NCBI GenBank assembly: GCA_022822445.1
Contig: JAJEBR010000096.1
Span: forward strand, 1 to 43,023
Length of the DNA: 43,023 bases
From: Gemmatimonadota bacterium
GTDB taxonomy: Bacteria; Gemmatimonadota; Gemmatimonadetes; Longimicrobiales; Gaopeijiaceae
Direction: 5' to 3'
A program made the translations under genes and the position numbers. Shown here piece after piece: positions 1 through 10,200 of the stretch (the first letter of the stretch is position 1; each line of letters opens with the position of its first letter). The notes beneath the pieces were generated by a model. It was not told where the DNA came from, did not search any database, and worked only from the letters and a program-made list of their open reading frames with translations.

Positions 1-15
1 GCCTGCGAGTCCGCC

Positions 16-1131
16 TTGTACCGGTTTACACCATGGAAAACTGCCCCTGTGGCCTACTCGCTTGTTTTGGGACTAGTGCTTGGCGAAGCAACGGGCGTAT
101 CGTTCGTGAACGTCGTGGGCGTGGCCGCTCGTGACGACCATATCTATGTTGCTGATGCTGGACTCGCGGAGATTCATGCATTCGACATGGGAACAGGCGA
201 ACACCTAGCGAGCACGGGAAGATTCGGTGAGGGTCCGGGCGAGTTTCGGGGCTTGGCATGGATCGGCGATTGTGGAGGCGACAGCATTTTCGCCTCGGAC
301 AACGTGTTGTATCGCGTATCCGTGTACTCGTGGTCACTGGATCATCTGCGCACATTCCGCCTCGAACCTAGCGCAGAGCGTCTTGTTACGGGTATTCAGT
401 GTGCTGGCTCAGGTCTGTTAGCGATCTCTCAGCTGGCAGATTCCGAGTTGACTAGCAGCGCACCTATGCCCACCATCGGCGAGACATACCGTTCGATGTT
501 CGAAGTCGCTCTTTTCGATCAGGAGGGGGCCATTCGGCACGCAATAGGCCCCTTCCCCGGCGGCGAGCGATACCGTAGCCCCGGTGCCCTCCCCGACCGG
601 TACAACGATTTGCCCCTGCTATGGGGCAGACACCCGGTCCTCGGAGCGGCGGAGTGGGGATTCGTTCTGGGAACCAATGAAGATTGGTCCCTGCTGCGTT
701 ACAACCTGGCTGGCGGGGGGGAAGCGGTGGATACGCTGAGGCTGGCCGAGAATCGTGTTGCTGTATCCGAATCTGATCGAGCCGCGTACATACAGCGGCG
801 AGTCCAGAGGTCCGAAGATGCTGGGAGGCCCACCGAGCCGACGCGGCGGTACTGGGAGGAGTACCCGTACCCCACCCTGTTTCCCGCCTATACAAAAATC
901 GTGGCGCTGCCTGACGGCTTTGTTTGGGTTGAGGGGTTCGCGGCTCCGTACCTCGGACAGACCGCAAAGTGGAAGGTATTCGCACCCGATGGCACCTTGA
1001 CGGCTACGCTAGATGTGCCGGAACGCTTCCAACTCCTTTGGGTTAGCGAGACACATGCCGCCGGGATTGCGACGGACGCGCTTGACGTCCAAACGGTGGA
1101 AGTACGCCCGATCCAACGCCCGGAGGGTTGA
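16..1131 (+). CDS. 6-bladed beta-propeller protein, possibly 5'-incomplete
   Basis: The protein is 371 residues if the TTG at 16 is used, but the frame is open to the left edge of the window, so the true start and any lipoprotein signal may lie outside. The propeller signature GRFGEGPGEF follows a blade of the form DDHIYVADAGLAEIHAFD, typical of 6-bladed beta-propeller proteins of Bacteroidota and Gemmatimonadota. These are usually exported or lipid-anchored and often lie near TonB receptors; their substrates are mostly unknown. Two more members of the family follow on the same strand. The call is secure at family level, but the function is unknown. Confidence 0.7.
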   Translation: MYRFTPWKTAPVAYSLVLGLVLGEATGVSFVNVVGVAARDDHIYVADAGLAEIHAFDMGTGEHLASTGRFGEGPGEFRGLAWIGDCGGDSIFASDNVLYRVSVYSWSLDHLRTFRLEPSAERLVTGIQCAGSGLLAISQLADSELTSSAPMPTIGETYRSMFEVALFDQEGAIRHAIGPFPGGERYRSPGALPDRYNDLPLLWGRHPVLGAAEWGFVLGTNEDWSLLRYNLAGGGEAVDTLRLAENRVAVSESDRAAYIQRRVQRSEDAGRPTEPTRRYWEEYPYPTLFPAYTKIVALPDGFVWVEGFAAPYLGQTAKWKVFAPDGTLTATLDVPERFQLLWVSETHAAGIATDALDVQTVEVRPIQRPEG

Positions 1132-1396
1132 ATTGAATTGAACCTCCCCACCCCCCGCCAAATCAGAGAACCACTCGGATGGGGGGTAGCGCAGAACACT
1201 CGGACGAAATGGCTCCCCGAACGAGGGGGGCGGGAAGTCGGTTTCGGGGATGTTCAGAAAGGAGGTGACGCGGGCGCGGGAGTCCCGCCATTCAAGTCCG
1301 TTTTTCCCGCTTTCGCGGCACGGTCCAGCAGGGTCCAGTACAACGGCAGGAAACGCAGATCGTGCAGTCCTGATTGACTTTACGTGACTTCCTGCC
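1132..1396. other. intergenic stretch upstream of the truncated propeller
   Basis: I see no gene, signal peptide or RNA in these 265 bases. The stretch is where the missing N-terminal part of the following propeller gene should be, but no frame encodes a blade like that of the intact paralogue, so the front end was lost or replaced rather than merely frameshifted. Confidence 0.4.
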
Positions 1397-2392
1397 GTGA
1401 TTTGGGCTTCAGGTGCTCTGCCGGGAGAGCTGTCCAGCACCATCGGGCGGCGCGGCGAGGGGCCCGGCGAATTCACCCAACCGGAAGCCCTGCACTACCT
1501 CGCTCCGGATACGCTGGTGGTTTGGGACCACTGGTATACCGCAACGAGCTATTTCGACACCGGCGGCGAGCTTCTCGAGGAGCGCAGGTTCTACATCCAG
1601 GAGCTGATGGACCAGGTCCCCGGCGCAAACGACGAGTCCGGGTTCCACCCGCTTCCGGACGGTTCGTTCATGGTGGTGGACCGCCCCCCACCCGGCGAGC
1701 CCCGTCGAGGCAGTCTCGTCAGGGACCCCGCGGCGCACTACATGCGGGTCGACAGCACCTGGTCCGTGCGGTCGCTGGGGCATTGGGAGGGCTGGGAGCA
1801 GTGGTATCCCGAGGAGGAATGGGAGTTCGGGGGCTTCCCCACCCTGATGGTCAACACATCCTTCGCGGTCGGGGGCAGTCCCCTTTCCATCTACATGGCG
1901 GACGCCGAGCGCTACGAGATCCGTCAGTTCTCGCTGGACGGCGAGCTGGTGCGGATCATCAGGCGCACGGTCGCGCCGGTGCCCGTTACCCCGGAGGCCC
2001 ACCGGGCGTGGCAGGGGTTCCTGAGCCGGCAGATACTGTCCGGGGACATCGAGCCCCACCCCGGGAAGACCTGGGAGGAGTTCTTCGCCGAAGTCCCCCG
2101 GAGGGAGTCCTATCCGCCCGTGGCCGGCCTCTTCGCGGACACCGAGGGCTATCTGTGGGTGCGGGAATGGTCGGCGGAGGCTGTTGGAGGAATCCCGGAC
2201 CAGTGGAGCATCTTCGGCCCCGACGGGCGCTGGCTTGGCGTCGTGCGGGGAGTGCCGGACTACTTCGCGTGCCGATGGCACGTGGTTCCGTGCTGGATCG
2301 ACAGGGATATCCTCCTCACGATCAGGCTGGACGAGCTGGGCGTGGAGCGGGTGGAGGGGTACCGGATTCGCAGGGGTGACGGGGGGCCGTGA
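1397..2392 (+). CDS. 6-bladed beta-propeller paralogue lacking its front end
   Basis: From about residue 8 onward the 331 residues align along their length with the next gene. Shared blocks are RRGEGPGEF, DTLVVWD, RQFSLDGEL and the C-terminal block WIDRDILLTIRLDELG. The partner has about 80 more residues plus a lipoprotein signal before the GEGPGEF motif. Here a TGA at 1385-1387 closes the frame just upstream, and no signal peptide is found in the preceding 250 bases. The GTG at 1397 is the first usable start and has no good ribosome binding site. This is probably a 5'-truncated duplicate that may not be exported or expressed. Confidence 0.6.
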   Translation: MIWASGALPGELSSTIGRRGEGPGEFTQPEALHYLAPDTLVVWDHWYTATSYFDTGGELLEERRFYIQELMDQVPGANDESGFHPLPDGSFMVVDRPPPGEPRRGSLVRDPAAHYMRVDSTWSVRSLGHWEGWEQWYPEEEWEFGGFPTLMVNTSFAVGGSPLSIYMADAERYEIRQFSLDGELVRIIRRTVAPVPVTPEAHRAWQGFLSRQILSGDIEPHPGKTWEEFFAEVPRRESYPPVAGLFADTEGYLWVREWSAEAVGGIPDQWSIFGPDGRWLGVVRGVPDYFACRWHVVPCWIDRDILLTIRLDELGVERVEGYRIRRGDGGP

Positions 2393-2434
2393 GGGCGTGA
2401 CGGAACGGGGTACGATGCCTTGCGAATCAAGAAT

Positions 2435-2473
2435 TGTAAAGTGAACATGACATTTTGTAATGTTCTTATGACA
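2435..2473. promoter_or_regulatory. 39-bp tandem dyad element, copy A
   Basis: Two 18-bp dyads lie three bases apart: TGTAAAGTGAACATGACA at 2435-2452 and TGTAATGTTCTTATGACA at 2456-2473. Their half-sites fit TGT(A/C)A(A/T)G and the centres are 21 bp apart. The second dyad covers the ATG at 2468 that opens the lipoprotein signal of the next propeller gene, so a bound protein would be expected to block expression. Three more copies with the same geometry are listed below. The regulator is unknown. Confidence 0.55.
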
Positions 2474-2597
2474 TTTCGGTCGTTCGCGGGCGCCGGATCC
2501 GTGGTTTCCTGCGCCGCACTGGCGTTGGCGGCGAGCGCGGGATGCGACGGACAGCCGGCGGACGCGGGCCCGAATCATAGGCGAAACCGGCGTCACG
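2468..2597 (+). other. lipoprotein signal segment of the frameshifted propeller gene
   Basis: From the ATG at 2468 a frame encodes MTFRSFAGAG, a hydrophobic stretch rich in Ala and Leu, and the lipobox-like sequence AASAGC, followed by DGQPADAGPNH. This is a lipoprotein export signal without a mature protein in the same frame. The mature propeller (ETGVTVWDSAGIEIVENHAP) continues in the next frame. Moving by one base somewhere between about 2550 and 2597 joins the two. The combined length 2468-3821 is 3n+1, as expected for one extra base. It may be a real mutation or a sequence error. Confidence 0.6.
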
Positions 2598-3821
2598 GTG
2601 TGGGATTCCGCCGGGATCGAGATCGTGGAGAACCATGCGCCGGAACACGCCGCGGGCGCGTTCTGGTCGATCGCGTCCGAGCCCGAGATCATGCTGGGTG
2701 GAAGCCGGACGGGGGCTGCCGATGGCGCACCCGGTGACGCAGCTCCGGACTCCGCGCAACTGATCTGGCAGGTCCGGGGATCGGCGCGGCTTCACGACGG
2801 CCGCATCGCGGTCCTCTCAATGGGGAACCACCGGGTGCTCCTCTTCGAGCCGTCCGGGGAGCTGTCGAGGGTGATCGGGGGCCGCGGCGAGGGCCCGGGC
2901 GAGTTCGTAAGGCCGCAGCAACTGCAGTACCTGCCCCCGGATACGCTGGTCGTGTGGGACTACTGGTTCGCGCCGACCACCTACTTCGACACCGACGGAG
3001 GAGTGCTGGCCGAGAGGTCGATCGACCTTGCGCGAATGATGGAGGCTGTCCCCGGTTCGAACGCCGAATCGACAATGTTCCCGCTTCCCGACGGCTCTCT
3101 GATCGTCGTGGCGGGAAACCCGTTTCCGTCGGAGACTTCCCCGGAGAGCTTTGTGCGCGGGCCACCGACCGAGTTCATCAGGATCGACCACAACTACTCC
3201 CCGCGTTCTCTGGGGTCGTGGGAGGGCCTCGAGGTCCGGGTCCCGCAAGACCCCGGCGGCGTGCCCGGCCTGCCCACCCTCATGGTCGACTCCCACCTGG
3301 CGGCCGGAGGCGATCCGCGCTCGGTCTACGTCAGCAACGGGGACAGGGACGAGATCCGCCAGTTCTCCCTCAACGGGGACCTGATCCGGATCATCCGCCG
3401 CACGGGTGATCCGGTGCGGGTCACCGACGCGGCGCAGGAGGCGTGGAAGTCGGCCTTCGTCGCGTTCTGGAGCCCGTGGGGGGATCTGGAGGAGGAACTC
3501 GGCATGTCCGCGGAGCGGTTCTTTGCCGGAATGCCGCTGAGGGACGCGTTTCCACCGGTGGCCGGCCTGGTCGTGGATGCGGAGGGCTTTCTGTGGGTCC
3601 GGGAATGGTCGGCGTCGGAAGCGGGGGTGCCGGACCAGTGGAGCGTGTTCGGTCCGGACGGACGCTGGCTGGGCGTGATTTCGGCGTTGCCGGATTTGAT
3701 GTTCTGTCACCGGTTCCTGGGTCCCTGCTGGATCGACCGGGACTTCCTGCTGGCGGTCCGGCGTGACGAACTGGGGATTGAAAGGGTGGAGGGGTACCGG
3801 ATTCGCAGGGGCGTGCAGTAG
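2598..3821 (+). CDS. 6-bladed beta-propeller lipoprotein (front end in another frame)
   Basis: The frame encodes a complete propeller. It starts with the DSAGIEIVENHAP block that normally follows the signal of these proteins, then GRGEGPGEF, DTLVVWDYWF, several blades, and the C-terminal WIDRDFLLAVRRDELG. The GTG at 2598 is only the first start codon in this frame. The frame is open back to a TGA at 2469, and the real start is most likely the ATG at 2468 in the shifted frame. The protein is nearly collinear with the product at 1397-2392, so the two arose by tandem duplication. The role is probably cell-envelope or extracellular; its ligand is unknown. Confidence 0.7.
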   Translation: MWDSAGIEIVENHAPEHAAGAFWSIASEPEIMLGGSRTGAADGAPGDAAPDSAQLIWQVRGSARLHDGRIAVLSMGNHRVLLFEPSGELSRVIGGRGEGPGEFVRPQQLQYLPPDTLVVWDYWFAPTTYFDTDGGVLAERSIDLARMMEAVPGSNAESTMFPLPDGSLIVVAGNPFPSETSPESFVRGPPTEFIRIDHNYSPRSLGSWEGLEVRVPQDPGGVPGLPTLMVDSHLAAGGDPRSVYVSNGDRDEIRQFSLNGDLIRIIRRTGDPVRVTDAAQEAWKSAFVAFWSPWGDLEEELGMSAERFFAGMPLRDAFPPVAGLVVDAEGFLWVREWSASEAGVPDQWSVFGPDGRWLGVISALPDLMFCHRFLGPCWIDRDFLLAVRRDELGIERVEGYRIRRGVQ

Positions 3822-3864
3822 GCGTCTTCGGTCCGATGCATTGACAGACGCCTGACCGGGTGGG

Positions 3865-3880
3865 GAACATCTCCATGTTC
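3865..3880. promoter_or_regulatory. 16-bp perfect palindrome upstream of the TonB receptor
   Basis: GAACAT, CTCC, ATGTTC form a perfect inverted repeat with 6-base arms about 60 bases before the receptor start. A TTGACA hexamer is at 3841-3846, with no convincing -10 hexamer at the right spacing. It may be an operator for the receptor pair. The spacing between GAAC and GTTC (8 bases) does not match the Gram-positive LexA box (4 bases). Confidence 0.3.
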
Positions 3881-3938
3881 ACGATGGTATTAATCGAGAT
3901 GCCCCGTCTTGGCCGTTCGACCGGTAAAGGAGCGGGAA

Positions 3939-6900
3939 TTGACGCCGTTCGCCGCCTTCCGCGGCTGTCTGACCACCGCGGCCACCGTACCAGCTTTCCT
4001 GGGCATCCTCGCCGTTGCCGCCCCTCTCGGCGCACAGGGCATCTCCACCGCCGGACTGCGCGGCCGTGTGCTGGACCCCTCCGGCAACGCGGTCGAGGGC
4101 GCGCTGATCACGCTGGAGCACACCGGGACCGGCGCCACCGGCACGGCGATCACCTCTGCCGACGGCCGGTATTCCCTGCGCGGCCAGCGCCCCGGTGGGC
4201 CCTACACCGTCACCGTCACGCGCATCGGCTTCGGGGATCACACGCGCGAAGGCCTCGAACTGCTGCTCGGCCGCTTCGTCAACCTGGACGTCATGCTCCT
4301 CTTCGAGGCCGTACAGATCGAGGGGATCGAGGTGGCGGCCCGGCAGGACATCGAGTTCGACCCGGGCCGCATCGGCATCTCCACCCTCGTCACCGCCGAG
4401 ATCATCGAGGCCCTCCCCACCGTGACCCGCAACTTTGTCGAGTTCGCCGCGCTCTCGCCGCTCGTGCGGACTTCGGAGGAGGGCGTGTCGGTCGCGGGCA
4501 CCAACTACCGCTTCAACACGCTCAACGTGGACGGCGCACTCAACCAGGACGCGTTCGGGCTCTCGACCGAGAACATCGCGGGCGGGAGAGCGGGCGGGCG
4601 CGTCATCCCGCTAGAGGCGGTCGAACAGTTCCAGGTGCTGGTCGCCCCCTTCGACGTGCGCCAGTCCGGCTTCACAGGCGGTGCCCTGAACGCGGTCACC
4701 CGGTCGGGGACCAACGAATTCGAGACCTCGGCCTTCGGATTCTACCGCAACGAGGCTCTGGTGGGCGCGCTGGTAATCAACGATGTCGCCACCGAGCCCG
4801 CGCTCTCCACCGCGCACGGGGGGTTCACGGTGGGCGGTCCCGTCCGCCGCGACCGCGCGCACTTCTTCGTGGCCGCCGAGTGGGAGCGGGTCCGCGAGCC
4901 ACCGAACGGGTTCCACGTGGGTGAGTCCGACGCGTTTCGGCTGGGGCTGGTCCCGGACTCGGTCGCTCGCATGCAGTCGCTGCTGGAGAGCTTCGGAGCC
5001 GACCCGGGCACCGCGTCGTCGCACACCCTGGAGAACACGATCGCCAACCTGTTCGCGCGCTTCGACTGGGAGATGGGCGAGCACCACGACGCCATGCTGC
5101 GCTACAGCTTCGCCTCGGCCGACGACGACCCGGACCCGAACCGCCTCCCTGGCGACCTCTACGAGTTTTCGTCGAGCGGCAGCGAGATCCGTTCCCGCAG
5201 CCATTCGGCAGTCTTTCAACTGTTCTCTTCGCTTCCGGCCGGGTTTGCGAACGAGTTCGCCCTGAACCTTCAGTACCTGGACGACACCGAGACGGCGCGC
5301 AGCCGACTCCCCCAGGTCGAGGTTGCCCTCGAAGGCACGGTCGACGACCTGCTGGTGCGGCGCGACGTCCGCTCGGGCGCAAGCTATTTCTCGCACAGCA
5401 ACGGGCTGCGGCAGCGTGTGATCCAGGCGGCCAACAACCTCAGCTACGACGTCGGTCGCCATTCGCTGCTCCTCGGGGCGTCCGGCACCTGGTTCGACTT
5501 CGACCGCCGGTACATCCCCGGCGCACTCGGCAGCTACCGGTTCGAGAGCCTGGAGGGTCTGGCCCTGAACCAGCCGAACCGTTACGAGGTCACGATCCCT
5601 CTCACCGACGACGGCTCGAATCCGACCTTCGGGGTTCAGGAGCTCTCCGTCTACGTGCAGGACGAATTCGCCGCCCTCGAACGCTTCACTCTGCGCGCCG
5701 GTGCCCGCGTGGATCTTCCGACCTTCCGGGGAGCCCCGGCCGCCAATCCGGAACTCGACTCGATACTCGGCATCGACACCTCCCGCCTTCCCGGGGGAAA
5801 CGCAACGCTGTCGCTCCGGGCGGGACTCAACTGGCGGCCGTTCGACGGCACACAGGTCCGCGTCGGCTCCGGGGTTTTCACGGGCCGCCCCGCATTCGCG
5901 TGGCTCGCGAACGCCTTCCAGAACAACGGCGTAGCCGCACGGACGCTGGTGTGCAGAGGCGACGCGACGCCTGCCTTCGACCCCAATGCACCGGCACCCA
6001 CCGAGTGCGCGGGCCGGCCGCGACCGGGGCAGTCGGCACCGGTTATCAACTATTTCGATCCCGATTTCCTCTTTCCGCAGGACATGCGGACGATGGTCGC
6101 GCTGGACCAGCGGCTGCCCGGAGGCCTGGTCTTCTCGGGCAGCCTGATCCACAACAACGCGCTCAAGCAGGTCTTCATCGAGAACGACAACCTCGTGGCG
6201 AACCGCATCGTGGGGGAGGAGGACGATGGATACTCGCTCGGCTTCGGCCTCCGGCACCGCCAGGTATTCGGCAATCCGTCGCCGGGACACTTCCGGGGCA
6301 ACGAGGTGCTCTGGGAGGGCGGCAGGCGCACCGACCTGTTCGGCCCCGTGCTCCGGGTCACCAACCGGGGCGACAACTTCACCTACGCGGCCACCTTCGA
6401 GCTCCGGAAGGATTTCGGCGAGACGCTCGGGCTGCGGCTGGGCTACTCGCTGACCCGGTCCGCCGACCTGCAGAACCTCACCTCGATCGACATCACGTCG
6501 AACTTCGCGTCCACCCCCGTCAACGTGCACCCCAACCTCCCGGTGCGGCAGGCGTCGCGGTTCGACCGGCCGGAAAAGTGGGTGGCGAGCGCCCACGCCC
6601 GGATCCTGCCCCAATTCGGGGGTACGGAGGTCAGCCTGCTGTATGTGGGTCAGTCGGGCGTGCCCTACTCGTATGTGTACATGGGGGACGTGAACGGAGA
6701 CGACTTCCCCGGGACGAGAACCTCGAGCCTTTCCAACGACCTCATCTACGTCAACGACGAGATCAGCGGATTCCCCGGCAGCCGCGCGAGCACGATCCTG
6801 TGGGAGAGCCTCTACGACCTCGAAGCATGTCTGCAGAAGCAGACGATCCGGATCCTGGCTCGCAATACCTGCCGCACACCCTGGTCGAACCAGATCGACC

Positions 6901-7229
6901 TTCGGGCTTCGCAGAGGGTTGAAGCGCGCGGTGTGTCCGCAGAGCTCTCGCTGGACCTGCTCAACGTTTTCAATCTGTTGCACTCAGGGTGGGGGATCGT
7001 GCACATCGTGAATCCGGTGGTGCAGGTGTTCGAGGTCCGGCGGTTCCCGGAGCCCGGCGCGGGAATCACGTCGATACCGGTGCTGCGGGCCCGTTACATC
7101 GGGGCATTGGAGCGAGATCGCATCACGGGCGAGGTCGGCGCGGCGCTCCCCTACGTACCCGAAGTGCCGACATCGCAGTGGCGGGCCCAGTTCGGCGTGC
7201 GGCTGAAGCTGGCGAGGCAGCCGGAATGA
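3939..7229 (+). CDS. TonB-dependent receptor with carboxypeptidase-regulatory-like domain (first of pair)
   Basis: I choose the TTG at 3939 because AAGGAG stands at 3927-3932, six bases before it; the frame extends to a TTG at 3909. The product is about 1096 residues. An export signal ends near APLGAQG. A carboxypeptidase-regulatory-like beta-sandwich follows (GLRGRVLDPSGNAVEGALITL through DGRYSLRG), then a plug domain (SRN-type ALPTVTRNF, NVDGALNQD, GGALNAVTRSGTNEF) and a long barrel. The family forms outer-membrane channels energised by TonB/ExbBD and imports siderophores, glycans, peptides or lipids; the substrate cannot be read from sequence. It is followed 48 bases later by a close paralogue, so the two are probably co-transcribed. 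The Oar-like architecture is the best comparison. Confidence 0.85.
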   Translation: MTPFAAFRGCLTTAATVPAFLGILAVAAPLGAQGISTAGLRGRVLDPSGNAVEGALITLEHTGTGATGTAITSADGRYSLRGQRPGGPYTVTVTRIGFGDHTREGLELLLGRFVNLDVMLLFEAVQIEGIEVAARQDIEFDPGRIGISTLVTAEIIEALPTVTRNFVEFAALSPLVRTSEEGVSVAGTNYRFNTLNVDGALNQDAFGLSTENIAGGRAGGRVIPLEAVEQFQVLVAPFDVRQSGFTGGALNAVTRSGTNEFETSAFGFYRNEALVGALVINDVATEPALSTAHGGFTVGGPVRRDRAHFFVAAEWERVREPPNGFHVGESDAFRLGLVPDSVARMQSLLESFGADPGTASSHTLENTIANLFARFDWEMGEHHDAMLRYSFASADDDPDPNRLPGDLYEFSSSGSEIRSRSHSAVFQLFSSLPAGFANEFALNLQYLDDTETARSRLPQVEVALEGTVDDLLVRRDVRSGASYFSHSNGLRQRVIQAANNLSYDVGRHSLLLGASGTWFDFDRRYIPGALGSYRFESLEGLALNQPNRYEVTIPLTDDGSNPTFGVQELSVYVQDEFAALERFTLRAGARVDLPTFRGAPAANPELDSILGIDTSRLPGGNATLSLRAGLNWRPFDGTQVRVGSGVFTGRPAFAWLANAFQNNGVAARTLVCRGDATPAFDPNAPAPTECAGRPRPGQSAPVINYFDPDFLFPQDMRTMVALDQRLPGGLVFSGSLIHNNALKQVFIENDNLVANRIVGEEDDGYSLGFGLRHRQVFGNPSPGHFRGNEVLWEGGRRTDLFGPVLRVTNRGDNFTYAATFELRKDFGETLGLRLGYSLTRSADLQNLTSIDITSNFASTPVNVHPNLPVRQASRFDRPEKWVASAHARILPQFGGTEVSLLYVGQSGVPYSYVYMGDVNGDDFPGTRTSSLSNDLIYVNDEISGFPGSRASTILWESLYDLEACLQKQTIRILARNTCRTPWSNQIDLRASQRVEARGVSAELSLDLLNVFNLLHSGWGIVHIVNPVVQVFEVRRFPEPGAGITSIPVLRARYIGALERDRITGEVGAALPYVPEVPTSQWRAQFGVRLKLARQPE

Positions 7230-7277
7230 TGACAACCCAAGCGAAGACGACCATCCCCAAGGGACAAAGGAGTCCGA

Positions 7278-10200
7278 ATGAAGCGATTTCCACGTCAGAA
7301 ACCCCCGTCGCCGACCGCGCCGCCCAGACGGCGTGCCCCCTTCCCGTTCAGCCTTCGCCACCGCCGGTCCTCCGCCGCTCGCCGGGTCGCTACCGCCAGT
7401 CCGGCCGCTACCGCCAGCCAGGCCACTGCCGCTCGCTTGACCCTTGCCGCCAGCCTGGTCCTTGTGGCCAGCCTGGCCTCTGCCGCCCCACTCGCAGCCC
7501 AGGGCGTCTCCACGGCCGGATTGCGGGGCCGCGTCCTCGACCAGCAGGGTGCCGGCGTCGAGGGCGCGCTGGTCACGCTGGAACACACCGAGACCGGCGC
7601 CACCAACACCGGCCTCACCACCACCGACGGGCGCTACACGCTGCGCAGCCTTCGCCCCGGCGGCCCCTACACCATGACCGTCACGCGCATCGGCTTCGGG
7701 GAGCACACCCGCGAAGACATCGAGCTGCTGCTCGGCCGCTTCGTCACCCTCGACGTCACGCTGCTGCCGGAGGCCGTCGAGATCGAGGGCGTCGCGGTCC
7801 AGGTGCGGCGGGACATCGAGTTCGACCCCGGACGGATCGGGATCTCCACGCTTGTCACCGCCGAGATCATCGAGGAACTCCCCACGCTGTCGCGCAACTT
7901 CGTCGACTTCGCCGCGCTCTCACCGCTCTCTCGCGTCTCGAAGGAGGGGGTCTCGGTCGCGGGCACCAACTTCCGCTTCAACACCCTCAACGTTGATGGC
8001 GCGCTGAACCAGGACGTCTTCGGGCTGTCGACAGAGAACGTCGCGGGAGGGCGTGCGGGTGGGCGGGTCATTCCGCTCGACGCGGTCGAGCAGTTTCAGG
8101 TGCTCGTCGCCCCCTTCGACGTGCGCCAATCCGGCTTCACCGGCGGCGCTCTGAACGCGGTAACCAAGTCGGGCACCAACGAGTTCGAGACCTCCGCCTT
8201 CGGGTTCTATCGCGGCGCCGGGCTCGTCGGCGAGCTGGTTGTCGACGACGTCACGACGGTGCCCCGGTTGACCACGGCTCACGGCGGCTTCACGATCGGC
8301 GGCCCGATCCGCCGCGACCGCGCGCACTTCTTCATCGCCGGCGAGTGGGAGCGGATCCAGGAACCCCCCAACGGGTTCCATGTCGGCGAGTCCGATCCTT
8401 TCAGGCTTTCGCTGGTACCGGATTCGGTGGCTCGCCTGACATCGCTGCTCGAGGGCCATGGCGCCGACCCGGGCACCGCAGCGTCGCTCACGCTGGAGAA
8501 CACGATCTTCAACCTGTTCGCGCGCTTCGACTGGGAGATCGGCGAGCGCCACGACGCGATGCTGCGCTACAGCTTCGCCTCGGCGGATGACGATCCCGAC
8601 CCCAACCGCCTCCCCGGCGACCTCTACGAGCTCTCGTCGGCCGGCAGCGAGATCGGTTCGCGCAACCACTCGGCGGTCTTCCAGCTCTTCTCGACCTTCC
8701 CCAGGGGGATGGCGAACGAGTTCGCGTTCAATGTCCAGCACCTGGACGACTCGGAGACGCCGCGGTCCGTCTCACCCCAGGTGGAGGTCAAGCTCGACGG
8801 CACGGTCGGCGAACACCGGGTCCGAAGGGACGTTCGCTCGGGCGCCAGCTACTTCTCCCAGCACAACGGCCTCAAGCAGCGGGTCATCCAGTTGTCGAAC
8901 AACCTGAGCTTTGACGCGGGGCGTCATTCACTCCTCTTCGGAGCGTCGGGCACCTGGTTCGACTTCGACCGCGAGTACGTCCCCGGCGGAATCGGCAGCT
9001 ATACGTTCGAGAGCCTGGATGACCTGGCGCTGAACCGGCCGGACCGCTACGAGATCACGCTCCCGCTCACGGAGTATGGGTCGAACCCCCGCTTCGGCGT
9101 AACCGAACTCTCGATCTACGCGCAGGACGAATGGGCCGGCAGCGACCGGTTCACCCTCCGCAGCGGCGTGCGGGTGGACTTTCCGGTCTTTCACGGGCGC
9201 CCCGAACGCAACGGGGAGCTGGAAACGACCCTCGGGATCGACACTTCGAAGCTCCCCGTACAGGGCGCCGCCGCGTCGGTGCGCGGGGGATTCAACTGGC
9301 GCCCCTTCGAGGGCTCTCAGCTGCGGGCCGGCGCCGGCGTCTTCACGGGCCGCCCGACCTTCGCCTGGCTCGCGAACGCCTTTCAGAACAACGGTATCGC
9401 CGTGCAGACCCTGGTGTGCAGGGGGGACCGCGCACCGGGACTCGACCCCGGAGCGCCCGCCCCCACCGAGTGCATATCGGACCCGGCCCCCGAGGACTAC
9501 ACCCCGGTCATCAACTACTTCGACCCCCTGTTCAGCTTTCCGCAGGACCTCCGCACCATGGTCGCCCTCGATCAGCGACTGCCGGGAGGGATGGTCGTCT
9601 CCGGCAGCCTGCTGTACAACTTCGCGCTCAACCAGATCTTCATCCAGAACGACAACGTCACCGGAGAACCCAGCCAGGGCACCCCGCTTGAGGGATTCAC
9701 GCACGGTTTCGGCTTCAACGTGCGCCAGGTCTTCGGCGCCGCGACATCGGGCAGCTCGGCGGGACTCGGCATGGAGCAACTTTGGGAAGGCGGCAGGCGG
9801 TACGAGCAATTCGGCCCGGTCCTGCGCGTCACCAACCGGGGAGAGAACTTCACCTACGCCGCCACCATCGAAGTGCGCAAGGACTTCGGCGAGACGCTGG
9901 GGCTGCGGGCCGGCTACTCCCTGACCCGTTCGGCAGACCTCCAGAACCTCACGTCGATCGACGTCACGTCCAACTATGCATCGACGCCCGTCAACCAGCA
10001 CCCCAACAGCCCGGTGCGTCAGAGTTCCCGCTTCGACCGGCCGCACAAGGTCGTCGCCAGCGCGCACGCAAGGGTCTTGCCCCGCCTGGGCGGAACCGAG
10101 ATCACCGTGTTCTATGTGGGCCAGTCCGGACTGCCCTACTCGTATGTCTACAAGGGCGACGTGAACGGCGACGGGTTCCCCGGTCCGCGGGCATCGAGCC

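Noticed and set aside
3865-3880. LexA-type SOS box
   Set aside because: GAAC and GTTC are 8 bases apart; the Gram-positive box needs 4 and no SOS gene follows.
4611-6983. 790-codon open frame on the minus strand
   Set aside because: It is antisense to the first TonB receptor and low-complexity; a product of high GC.
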